Origin: DATATJ01 sp963789075
GTDB taxonomy: Bacteria > Acidobacteriota > Vicinamibacteria > Vicinamibacterales > CAVVIG01
DNA length: 64,000 bases
Direction: 5' to 3'
Assembly (NCBI GenBank): GCA_963789075.1
Contig: CAWBJQ010000002.1
Coordinates: forward strand, 1,044,597 to 1,108,596
Shown here in pieces: positions 27,731-35,878 of this stretch. The translations under genes were made by a program, and so were the position numbers. Position 1 is the first letter of the stretch. Every line of letters starts with the position of its first letter. A model generated the notes under the pieces. That model worked only from the letters and a program-made list of their open reading frames with translations. It made no database searches and was not told the origin of the DNA.

Positions 27731-28909
27731 TTACGCGGCGGCGAAAGCTTCCAGCTTGGCGATGACGGCGCCGACGAGGTTGTCCGGCGTCGACGCGCCC
27801 GACGTGAGGCCGATGGCAACCGGTCCGGCCGGCGGCAGCCAGCCGGCGCTGGTCGCTTCCTCTTTCGATCCGACCGGGCGATGCCGAATCTCCTTCGCCG
27901 ACACGAGGCACGCGGGGTCGGCGATGTGAAAGGTCGGCCGCGAGGCGGCACAAATGCGCGCGAGGTTCGCGGTGTTGCTGCTGTTGTAGCCGCCAATCAC
28001 GATCATCAAGTCGACGGGCTGTTCTTCGAGCAGCCGGACGACGGCGTCCTGCCGGTCTTGCGTCGCACTGCAGATGGTGTCGAACGCCTGGAAGCATCTG
28101 GAGAAATCGTCGCCCCCGTAGCGATCCGTCATCGCCGCTTTCAGCATCTCGCCGATCTCGAGCGACTCCGACATCAACATCGTCGTCTGATTCGCCAGAC
28201 CGATGTGCTGCAGATCGCGATTGGGGTCGAAGTCCGGGAGACGTGGCGGAAGCGAATTTCGCCATGAACGCCTCGCGGTCGCCGCCATGACGGATGTACT
28301 CGCAGACCTGGCTGGTCTCGGCGCGGTCGAAGACGACGAGGTAGCGGCCGCCGTACTCCACGGCCTGCGATGCCGTCGCCTGCGTCTCCTCGTGCCAGAC
28401 CTTGCCGTGAATCACCGCGGTGTAGCCTCCTTCGGCGTAGCGACGCACGTTCTTCCAGACGTTCAGCACCGAGCCGCAGGTGGTGTCGATCAGCGTGCAG
28501 CCGCGACGTTCGAGCTGCTGCAGCATCGCCATCGTCACGCCGAAGGCGGGGAGGATGACGACGTCGGTCGGCCCGAGACGATCGGCGCGGCCGGGGTCGT
28601 CGCTCAGAAACTGGATGCCCATGGCGCGCAGCTTCTCGTTGACGTGCGGGTTGTGGATGATTTCGCCGGTGAGGTACACGCGCGCGATCGGGAAACCGCT
28701 CGCGCGTCTGGTACGCGTAGTCGACGGCGCGATCCACGCCGTAGCAGAAGCCGAACTCCTTCGCGAGGTGGATCGTGAGCCGGCCGGTCCGATACGTGAA
28801 ATCTTCCACCTTGATCGCGATCGACGATGGCGCTGTGATAATTCTCGGCCAGCATGCCGGCGACGGCATGCTTCAGATCCAGACCTTTGCGGAAAATGAG
28901 GGAAGGCAT
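27731..28909 (-). CDS. ispH: 4-hydroxy-3-methylbut-2-enyl diphosphate reductase, long (cyanobacterial/plant-like) form
   Basis: This enzyme makes IPP and DMAPP in the last step of the MEP isoprenoid pathway, using a [4Fe-4S] cluster. The start is MPSLIFRKGLDLKHAVAGML. The three cluster Cys lie in KEFGFCYGVDRAVD, LIDTTCGSVLNVWKNV and FDTICSATQDRQDAV, all visible once the frame is changed near 28820, 28700 and 28255. Other blocks are VYLTGEIIHNPHVNEKLRAM and DLMIVIGGYNSSNTANLARI. The roughly 390-residue length and the extended N terminus match the longer IspH form. The C terminus is PDNLVGAVIAKLEAFAAA. Confidence 0.9.
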
Positions 28910-28914
28910 GTGAT

Positions 28915-29122
28915 TAGGGTGCTGAGGTGCTACGGTGCTACGTGCCAGGGTGCTGCACGCTACGATGCTACGTGATCGGTGCTAAGCGCGAAGAGGTGCC
29001 TGCGCGCCTGCTCTTCAGAAGCACCTTAGCACCCGGCCCGGCACCTGGCACCCTCGGCACCCTTGGCACCCTTGGCACCCTGGCACCCTTGGCACCCTGG
29101 CACCCCTAGCACCCTGGCACCG
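28915..29122. repeat. GTGCTACG word array followed by inverted GGCACCCTT array
   Basis: From about 28918 the words GTGCTGAG, GTGCTACG, GTGCTACG, TGCCAGG, GTGCTGCAC and GCTACGAT follow one another at 7-9 base spacing. After a 60-base non-repetitive core the complementary sense appears (GCACCTTAGCACCCGG). From 29038 about ten GGCACCCTT-type units run in tandem to 29122. The array fills the entire gap between ispH and the anti-sigma gene, and its end overlaps or abuts the anti-sigma stop region. The spacing is too short and the spacers are absent, so this is not a CRISPR array. Confidence 0.8.
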
Positions 29123-29123
29123 G

Positions 29124-29783
29124 CTATCGTATCGTGTTCCTGACCTCGCGCACATGCGGAGTGAACGCGTCGAACGGTTGCAGCTCGCGCGTCTGGGGGC
29201 GCTCGAGTGCGACTTCGAGCTCGGACAGGAACGCATCGTCGTCTGCCACGGTGGCGGGGACGGTGCCGCGGGTGGCCACCGGAGTGAGCCGCGCGACCGG
29301 ACGCGCATTCGCGGCGAGCTGCTGCCGCTGGCTCCGCACGTGCCAGTCCCATTCGAACGACGCGCCCAGCGCGGCGCCGAAGAACAGGCCGGCGGCCGCG
29401 GCCCCGGCGACCCAGCGCGTGGCCGTGCGTGGAGCCCCGCTACCATCGTGCCCTGCCCCATAGCGGCCGGCGAACGCGGACGTGCCGACGAACCGCGCGG
29501 GGAAGCTGATGATGCGCGCGGCGCGTCCGACGTGCTCGAGCCGCCGGGCGATGGCGTGCTGCTGGGCCTGCAGCCGATCTGGCGTGAACACTGCATCGGT
29601 GTCCGCCTCGGCGTCGGCGCTGAGACCGTCCATGAACTGCGTGAGGTCGGTGTAGCGGACCGCACAGGCATCACAATCGGCGAGATGCTCGGCAAGCCGT
29701 GGATCGAGCGGCTCTTCAGCGCGCTCGGCGAGATAACAGTCGAAGAGCTGTTCTTCCTGAACGTGAGGCGCGCGGATGTTCAC
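29124..29783 (-). CDS. Anti-sigma factor, zinc-finger type, membrane-anchored
   Basis: This 219-residue protein opens MNIRAPHVQEEQLFDCYLAE and carries HLADCDACAVRY, the HxxxCxxC motif of zf-HC2 anti-sigma domains (about residues 33-40). A single TM segment lies at about 128-146 (VAGAAAAGLFFGAALGAS), followed by a roughly 70-residue outer domain with no recognised fold. It overlaps the sigma gene stop by four bases, so the two are co-translated. It is expected to hold that sigma factor inactive at the membrane. Confidence 0.85.
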   Translation of the reverse strand: MNIRAPHVQEEQLFDCYLAERAEEPLDPRLAEHLADCDACAVRYTDLTQFMDGLSADAEADTDAVFTPDRLQAQQHAIARRLEHVGRAARIISFPARFVGTSAFAGRYGAGHDGSGAPRTATRWVAGAAAAGLFFGAALGASFEWDWHVRSQRQQLAANARPVARLTPVATRGTVPATVADDDAFLSELEVALERPQTRELQPFDAFTPHVREVRNTIR

Positions 29784-30469
29784 GAATGGCCTCCTAGCAG
29801 ACCGCGCAGTTTTCGCGCGGCACGAAACAAATGGACGCGCACCGTCGATTCGTTGAGGCCGGTCATGGCGCTCACTTCACGAGGCGTGCAGTCGCCGTAG
29901 TGACAGAGCATGAACACGGTCCGCTGGCGGCCATCGAGGCGGTCGACCGCCGCCGCAATGCGCGACCGCCGCTCGCGCGCCAGCAGCCGCCCCTCGGGGC
30001 CCGCATCGGGCGGCGCCGCCACCGACACGCGCGCTTCATCGGCGCTGCTGATTTCGCCGGGCACGAACCAGCGCTCGCGGCGCGACCGCGCTTTCCGCCG
30101 ATCGAGGCAGCCATTGATGAGAATCCGCGTGAACCAGACTTCGAACGGCCACGCCTCGCGGTACGAGGTGATGTGGCTGAACACCTTGACGAAGGCATCC
30201 TGGACGGCTTCGTCGGCCTCGGCGGCCTCGCGCAGGTATTGGTACGCGATGCGCGTCGCGCGCCGTTGATGGGTGGCCACGAGCCCGCTGAAGCGCTCGC
30301 GCGCCTCGTCCATCTCGCCGCGCTCGACCAGCCCCCGGATCTCGATCGCGAGCTTCGAGTCTTCGGTGGCCGCGGCTGGCTGCGGCCGGCGCACACCGGC
30401 CGCGGGTGCGGCGCCGGGGGCGTCGGCGATCGATTGGGCGTCGAGAGCAGGCCGCAAATCAAGACTCAT
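29780..30469 (-). CDS. ECF RNA polymerase sigma factor
   Basis: This 229-residue sigma factor has region 2 around YQYLREAAEADEAVQDAFVK and VWFTRILINGCLDRRKARSR. Region 4 is GRQRTVFMLCHYGDCTPREV followed by MTGLNESTVRVHLFRAARKL (helix-turn-helix). An unusual N-terminal extension of about 40 Ala/Pro-rich residues precedes region 2. The internal Met at about residue 53 lies inside the helix before region 2, so the ATG at 30469 is kept. The gene heads a sigma/anti-sigma pair and is divergent from pckA. Confidence 0.88.
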   Translation of the reverse strand: MSLDLRPALDAQSIADAPGAAPAAGVRRPQPAAATEDSKLAIEIRGLVERGEMDEARERFSGLVATHQRRATRIAYQYLREAAEADEAVQDAFVKVFSHITSYREAWPFEVWFTRILINGCLDRRKARSRRERWFVPGEISSADEARVSVAAPPDAGPEGRLLARERRSRIAAAVDRLDGRQRTVFMLCHYGDCTPREVSAMTGLNESTVRVHLFRAARKLRGLLGGHS

Positions 30470-30535
30470 AAGGCATTACGATTCAGCGGGGCCGGTGTTT
30501 ACACGCGTTTCCAGTTTACCGGATCCGCGCAATTG

Positions 30536-30565
30536 TTGACTTGCGCCGAACCGGCCGAGTACGAT
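30536..30565 (+). promoter_or_regulatory. Predicted sigma-70-type promoter for pckA
   Basis: TTGACT (30536-30541) and TACGAT (30560-30565) are separated by 18 bases, in the divergent gap between the ECF sigma gene and pckA. The leader to the pckA ATG would be about 125 bases. This is a sequence match only. Confidence 0.45.
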
Positions 30566-30697
30566 CCCGGGATTCTGTGTATGTTGCTGCGTCTTCATAT
30601 CTTAGACCGCAAATGACAAGCGTAGGCCGCGTCTGAACGGCCGGCCATGGCGGAGTTGCGCCCCGCCCGATATCCGTTTGGCAACGAGGAGCCGTCG

Positions 30698-32288
30698 ATG
30701 AGCACTGAAGTGGAGCGGGGCCGGGGCCTCGATCGCGAAGGGATTCAGACCAATAGAGTCCGCTGGAATCTGCCTGCCGCCGCCTTGTACGAAGAGGCGG
30801 TGCGACGGCAGGAGGGTGTCATCGCGGCGGAGGGGCCGCTGGTCTGCCGCACCGGGGCAGCACACGGGCCGCTCGCCGAACGACAAGCTGACGGTCCGCG
30901 AGCCGTCGAGCGAAGCGAACATCGCGTGGGGCGGGTTCAACCGGCCGATCGAGCCGGCCCAGTTCGACGCGTTGCACCGTGATCTGATCGCCTCGCTTGC
31001 CGGCAAGGAGCTGTTCGTCCTCGACTGCTATGCCGGTGCGGATCCGGTGTACCGCCTGCCGGTGCGCGTCATCAACGAGCTCGCCTGGCACAATCTCTTC
31101 TGCCGCAACCTCTTCATCGATGATCCGCGCGCGGCCGCCGACGCCGCTCCCGAGGTCACGATCATCAATTCGCCGAGTTTCAAGGCGGATCCGGCGCGCC
31201 ACGGCACGAACTCCGAAGTCTTCATCGTCGTCGATTTCAACAGGAAGCTGGTCCTGATCGGCGGTACGAGCTACGCGGGCGAGATGAAGAAGTCGATCTT
31301 CGGCGTCTTGAACTACCTGCTGCCGCTGCAGAACGTGCTCTCGATGCACTGCTCTGCGAACATCGGCGCGAACGGCGACACGGCGCTGTTCTTCGGACTG
31401 TCCGGCACGGGAAAGACGACGCTGTCGAGCGATCCGGATCGGATGCTGATCGGCGACGATGAGCACGGCTGGAGCGATCGCGGCGTCTTCAACTTCGAAG
31501 GCGGCTGCTACGCGAAGACGATCCGTCTGTCGGCCGAGGCCGAGCCGCAGATTTTTTCGACGACGCGCCGCTTCGGGACGGTGCTCGAGAACGTCGTCAT
31601 CGATCCGGAGACGCGCGAGCTCGATCTGGATGCCGACGTGTTGACCGAGAACACGCGCGCGGCGTATCCGATCAGCTTCATCGACAACGCCGCGCCTGCG
31701 GGGCAGGGCGGACATCCGAAGAACGTCGTGATGCTGACGGCCGACGCGTTCGGCGTGCTGCCGCCGATCTCGCGCCTGACGCCCGAAGGCGCGATGTACC
31801 ACTTCCTCTCGGGCTACACGGCGAAGGTGGCCGGCACCGAGAAGGGCGTGACCGAGCCGAAGGCGACCTTCAGCACCTGCTTCGGCGCGCCGTTTCTGCC
31901 GCTGGCGCCGAGCCGCTACGCGAACATGCTCGGCGAAAAGATCGCCAAGCATCAGTCGCGCGTCTGGCTGGTGAACACCGGCTGGACCGGCGGTCCGTTC
32001 GGCACCGGCAAGCGCATGAAGATCGCGTACACCCGCGCGATGGTGCGCGCGATCCTCTCGGGCGCGCTCGACGCCGTGAAGTACGAACGCGACGCGACGT
32101 TCAACCTCGACGTGCCGACCAGCTGTCCCGACGTGCCGGCCGACGTGTTGAATCCGCGCAACACCTGGTCCGACGCCGCGGCGTACGATCAACAGGCGAA
32201 CAAGCTGGCGCGCATGTTCGCCGAGAACTTCAAAAGGTTCGAGTCGGGCGCTTCCGCCGCCGTCCGCGCCGCGGGACCCAAGATCTAA
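30698..32288 (+). CDS. pckA: Phosphoenolpyruvate carboxykinase (ATP)
   Basis: This enzyme converts oxaloacetate and ATP to phosphoenolpyruvate at the entry to gluconeogenesis. ATG 30698 follows CGAGGAG and reads MSTEVERGRGLDREGIQTNR. At about 30853 a run of four G contains one base too many. With three the frame gives VCRTGQHTGRSPNDK, the family's substrate-binding start. The nucleotide loop GLSGTGKTTLSSDPDRMLIG, the metal-binding block FNFEGGCYAKTI, RRFGTVLENV and VNTGWTGGPFGTGKRM are all intact. The corrected length is about 529 residues, normal for the ATP-dependent class. Confidence 0.93.
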
Positions 32289-32304
32289 CGACGCCCGCGG
32301 TTGG

Positions 32305-32397
32305 AGATGTGGTGATTTGGTGAGTTGGTGAGTGGCAAGCGCGCGAATCACCGATACCAATTTACCAATTCACCAATTTACCAACTCACCAATTCGC
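32305..32397. repeat. TTGGTGA word block and inverted ACCAATT block
   Basis: Between pckA and gatB, TGGTGAT/TTGGTGA/GTTGGTGAG words run at 7-base spacing (about 32312-32336). After a short core, ACCAATTT/ACCAATTC/ACCAATTT/ACCAACTC/ACCAATTC units run at 8-base spacing up to the gatB ATG (about 32357-32395). The second block is the reverse complement of the first. It would place a long hairpin directly in front of the gatB start. Confidence 0.8.
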
Positions 32398-33847
32398 ATG
32401 AGTCCAGTTTGAGCCTGTCATCGGCCTCGAAATCCACGCGCAGCTGCAGACGAAATCGAAAATCTTCTGCGGCTGCAGCACGGCCTTCGGCGCGCCGCCG
32501 AACACGCACGTGTGTCCCGTCTGCCTCGGCTTGCCCGGTGCGCTGCCGGTCCTCAACCGCGCCGCGGTGGACGACGCGATTCGGGCGGCGCTGGCGCTCG
32601 GGTGCACGATCCACGAGACGTCGATCTTCGCGCGGAAGAACTACTTCTATCCCGATCTGCCCAAGGGCTATCAGATCTCGCAGTACGAGCTGCCGATCGC
32701 CACGGCTGGCGTCCTCGAGTATCGCGCGCCGATGGCGCGACGATGCGTGTCCGCATCACGCGCGTGCACCTGGAGGAGGACGCGGGCAAATCCCTTCACG
32801 ACGGATTCGCCGATTCCAATCGCAAGTCATACGTCGACTTCAACCGCAGCGGCGTGCCCGCTCATCGAGATCGTCACGGAGCCGGATCTGCGATCGGCGG
32901 CGGCGGCGGCGGAGTTCTTCAGCCGCCTCCGGGCGATCCTGGTGTGGCTCGGCGTGAACGACGGCAACATGGAGGAGGGCAGCCTGCGGTGCGACGCGAA
33001 CGTGTCGGTGCGGCCGGCGGGCACCGAGCGGCTTGGCACCAAGGCGGAGGTGAAGAACCTCAACTCGTTCCGGTTCCTGCAGAAGGCGCTCGAGTACGAG
33101 ATCGGGCGCCAGATTGATGTGGTGTCGGCCGGCGGCCGCGTCGTGCAGGAAACGCGGCTGTTCGACCCGGCGGCGGGGCACACGGTGTCGATGCGCAGCA
33201 AAGAAGAGGCGCACGATTATCGCTATTTTCCCGATCCGGATCTGCCGCCGGTGTCGGCGCCTGCCGAGCGGGTGCAGCGGATCCGGGCGGCGATGCCCGA
33301 GCTCCCCGACGCGCGCCGCCGGCGCTTCGTCGACGCGTACGGCCTGCCCGACTACGATGCCGTGCAGCTGACGCAGAGCCGTGCGCTCGCCGACTACTTC
33401 GAGACGGCAGTCGCCGCGGGTGCGCCGGCAAAGCTGGCGAGCAACTGGATCATGGGCGAGCTCGCGCGCAAGCTGAAGGAGCTCGGCGCCGACGCCGCGT
33501 CCTCCAGCGTCCCCGCGGGGCAGCTCGCCGAGCTCGTCGTGCTGGTCGCGCGGGGGACGATCAGCGGCTCGATCGCGAAGAACGTGCTCGAGCGGATGTT
33601 CGCAACAGGCCGAAGCGCCGGCGAGATCGTGGCGGCCGAAGGGCTCACGCAAATCGACGACGAATCGGAGATCGTGTCGCTGATTGCGGAGGTGCTGGCG
33701 AAGAATGCCGACGCCGTCGAACAGTTTCGCGGCGGCAAGGCCACGACCTTCGGGTTTCTGGTCGGTCAGGTGATGAAAGCGGCGAAGGGGAAGGCCAGTC
33801 CCGCACGCGTCAACGAGCTGCTGAAAAAAGCGCTTGGGTCCAGCTGA
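32398..33847 (+). CDS. gatB: Aspartyl/glutamyl-tRNA(Asn/Gln) amidotransferase subunit B
   Basis: GatB is the tRNA-binding and kinase subunit of the GatCAB transamidosome, which makes Gln-tRNA(Gln) and/or Asn-tRNA(Asn). ATG 32398 is followed after one indel by QFEPVIGLEIHAQLQTKSKI, the family start. CSTAFGAPPNTHVCPVCLGL carries the zinc Cys residues. Indels near 32740 and 32862 bracket VRITRVHLEEDAGKSLHDG. From EGSLRCDANVSVRPAGTERL to the YqeY-like tail (GFLVGQVMKAAKGKASPARV) the reading is clean. About 480 residues. No gatA or gatC lies in the window. The two amidase genes here are exported and are not GatA. Confidence 0.92.
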
Positions 33848-33882
33848 AGCTGGGCGCTGCAGTGTCCGGCTCCAGCCGGGCC

Positions 33883-33911
33883 TTGGACGAACGTGTGATA
33901 TGCTCTAGGCT
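33883..33911 (+). promoter_or_regulatory. Predicted promoter for ftsEX
   Basis: TTGGAC (33883-33888) and TAGGCT (33906-33911) with a 17-base spacer lie in the gatB-ftsE gap, about 50 bases upstream of the ftsE GTG. Sequence match only. Confidence 0.4.
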
Positions 33912-33961
33912 CCTTTTCGACAATTCCACATCGCGTTCAGGGCCGTGGGTGCACAGGCAGC

Positions 33962-34621
33962 GTGATAGAGACCTATCACCTTTCAAAGCTCTACAACCGT
34001 GGCGTCTACGCGCTGCGCGATTTGTCGCTGACGATCGACAAGGGCGACTTCCTGTTCCTCACCGGACCGAGCGGAGCGGGGAAGTCGACGTTCCTCCGCC
34101 TGTTGCTCCGCCAGGACGCGCCGAGCGAGGGCGCGTTGAAAGTGGCGGGCCGCGACCTCGGCACGCTGAGTAGATCCCAGATTCAAGCCTACCGGCGGAC
34201 AGTCGGCTTCGTGTTCCAGGACTTCCGGCTGATTCCGCGATTCAACGTCTTTCAGAACGTCGCGTTCACCATGCGCGTGCTCGGCCTGCCGCTCGCCACG
34301 CAGCAGCGCAAGACGTTTCAGGTGCTGAAGTGGGTTGGGCTGCAGCACCGGATGAACGCGCGGCCTGAAGAGCTCTCCGGCGGCGAGCAGCAGCGCGTCG
34401 CCATTGCACGCGCGCTCGTCAACGAACCGCAGCTGATCCTCGCCGACGAGCCGACCGGCAATCTCGATCCGGACTTGTCCCTCGAAATCATGAATCTGTT
34501 CCGCGAGATCAACGCCCGCGGCACGACGGTCATCGTCGCCACGCACGACCGCGAGCTGATTCGCCGGGTAGGACGCCGATCGATCACGCTCGATCACGGC
34601 CGGCTCGTCGAGGTCGCCTGA
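33962..34621 (+). CDS. ftsE: Cell division ATP-binding protein FtsE
   Basis: FtsE is the ATPase that with FtsX controls peptidoglycan hydrolases at the septum. GTG 33962 gives VIETYHLSKLYNRGVYALRD. Walker A is GPSGAGKST, signature LSGGEQQRVAIARAL, Walker B LILADEPTGNLD and switch His VIVATHDRELI. The 219 residues and the adjacent ftsX (4-base gap) make the assignment firm. Confidence 0.92.
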   Translation: MIETYHLSKLYNRGVYALRDLSLTIDKGDFLFLTGPSGAGKSTFLRLLLRQDAPSEGALKVAGRDLGTLSRSQIQAYRRTVGFVFQDFRLIPRFNVFQNVAFTMRVLGLPLATQQRKTFQVLKWVGLQHRMNARPEELSGGEQQRVAIARALVNEPQLILADEPTGNLDPDLSLEIMNLFREINARGTTVIVATHDRELIRRVGRRSITLDHGRLVEVA

Positions 34622-34625
34622 CGCC

Positions 34626-35513
34626 ATGCGGGCTCTGAAATACGCGTTCGACGAAGCGGTTGTGAGCCTATGGCGCGGACGGCAGTCGGGCATCCTGTCC
34701 ACGCTGACAATCGCCGTCGCGCTGTGCGTGCTCGGCGGATTCCTGATCGTCACGACGAATCTCGAGCGCCTCGGATCTGAGTTGAGCATGGCGGCCGAGA
34801 TATCCGTGTATCTGAAGGACGATGTCACGGCGGCTCAGCGCTCGGCGATTGAAGCGGCGCTGGCGCCCGGCGACGTGATCGCAGGGCGCGACTACGTGTC
34901 CAAGGCCGACGCGCTGCTGCGCTTCAAGCAGACGTTCAGCGATCTCGCCTCCACGATGGACGGACTGGACGACAACCCGCTGCCCGCCTCCTACGAGGTC
35001 CGGCTCCGCTCGACGCCCGCCGCGCGGACACGGCTCGACGACCTGGGCGCACAGCTCCGCGCGACGCCTGGCGTGGCCGATGTCCGGTACGACCGGCAAT
35101 GGCTCGCGCGTCTCGTCGGCGGCATCAACATCGTTCGAGGCATCGGCCTCGTCCTCGGCTGTCTGTTGACCGTGGCGGCGGCGCTCACCGTGGCGAACGT
35201 CGTGCGGCTCGCGCTGTTTGCGCGGCGCGACGAGGTCGACATCATGCAACTGGTCGGCGCGCCGCAGATCTTCATCCGCGGGCCGTTCGTGATGGAAGGC
35301 GTGCTGCAGGGCGGAATTGGCGCGCTGGTCGCCCTGCTGGTGTTGGGCATCGCGTTTTTTTCGGTGCGGGCGCGCTATCTCGTGCCGCTGGCGTCGGCCA
35401 TCAACGCGTCCGGCGTCACGTTCCTCTCCCCCGGGCTTGCCCTAGCGCTGGTCGTGGGGGGGATGGCGGTGGGATGTATCGGCGGATTGGTGGCCGCGAG
35501 CGGACGCACCTGA
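34626..35513 (+). CDS. ftsX: Cell division protein FtsX
   Basis: FtsX is the four-TM permease-like partner of FtsE. TM1 (about 24-44, ILSTLTIAVALCVLGGFLIV) is followed by the extracytoplasmic domain with LSMAAEISVYLKDDVTAAQR and the ECD blocks DYVSKADALLRFKQ and NPLPASYEVRL. Three C-terminal helices include IRGIGLVLGCLLTVAAALTV and a final helix at about 270-290. The cytoplasmic loop DEVDIMQLVGAPQIFIRGPF is diagnostic. It is 295 residues long with no breaks. No murein hydrolase gene is adjacent. Confidence 0.92.
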   Translation: MRALKYAFDEAVVSLWRGRQSGILSTLTIAVALCVLGGFLIVTTNLERLGSELSMAAEISVYLKDDVTAAQRSAIEAALAPGDVIAGRDYVSKADALLRFKQTFSDLASTMDGLDDNPLPASYEVRLRSTPAARTRLDDLGAQLRATPGVADVRYDRQWLARLVGGINIVRGIGLVLGCLLTVAAALTVANVVRLALFARRDEVDIMQLVGAPQIFIRGPFVMEGVLQGGIGALVALLVLGIAFFSVRARYLVPLASAINASGVTFLSPGLALALVVGGMAVGCIGGLVAASGRT

Positions 35514-35527
35514 CAGTTTACACAATC

Positions 35528-35557
35528 TTGACACCGCTTTTCCGACAGCACTACACT
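35528..35557 (+). promoter_or_regulatory. Predicted promoter after ftsX
   Basis: TTGACA (35528-35533) and TACACT (35552-35557) with an 18-base spacer lie 37 bases upstream of the ATG of the 94-residue gene. This suggests that the gene has its own transcript separate from ftsEX. Sequence match only. Confidence 0.5.
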
Positions 35558-35593
35558 GAATCAGACGCCGACAACTCAATCTCGAGGACCTGC

Positions 35594-35878
35594 ATGCCAC
35601 GCTTCGTGACCGATTCGAGGCCGATCAGCGCGCAGCACCCGCTTAGGGAGTTCTACCGACAGGAGTTCGTCAAGCATCGCCGCTGTCTGCAGCAGCAGCG
35701 CCCCTATTTTTCCGAAAGTGCCATCACCGACGTCGAAGCCGCCCTCACGAAAATCCTCGCGCAACTCGATCAACTGTGTAGCTGCGAAAACGCCAATCAG
35801 GTCGTCAGCTCACTCCTCAAGAAATTTGACGTCGTGACCGGGCTTTCGGCCTGGTCGGATCCCAAGCACACCCACTGA
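35594..35878 (+). CDS. Hypothetical protein (94 aa) after ftsEX
   Basis: ATG 35594 gives MPRFVTDSRPISAQHPLREF, then a helical region rich in Gln/Arg (KHRRCLQQQRPYFSESAI) and an Asp/Glu-Leu helix (VEAALTKILAQLDQLCSC), ending SAWSDPKHTH. No signal peptide or membrane segment is visible. I do not recognise the family. Its stop overlaps the likely beginning of the glycerate kinase reading frame, so the two may be co-transcribed from the promoter upstream. Confidence 0.6.
   Translation: MPRFVTDSRPISAQHPLREFYRQEFVKHRRCLQQQRPYFSESAITDVEAALTKILAQLDQLCSCENANQVVSSLLKKFDVVTGLSAWSDPKHTH

Noticed and set aside
29031..29122. CRISPR array
   Set aside because: The units are 8-9 bases with no spacers and no cas genes nearby, so it is a tandem word repeat.
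30819..32360. 513-residue open frame on the minus strand
   Set aside because: It is antisense to pckA, whose motifs are complete, so this is a shadow frame.
27731..34000. ispH, gatB and pckA as decaying pseudogenes
   Set aside because: Breaks are single-base, motifs are intact on both sides, and at least one maps to a homopolymer, so sequencing error is the simpler explanation.
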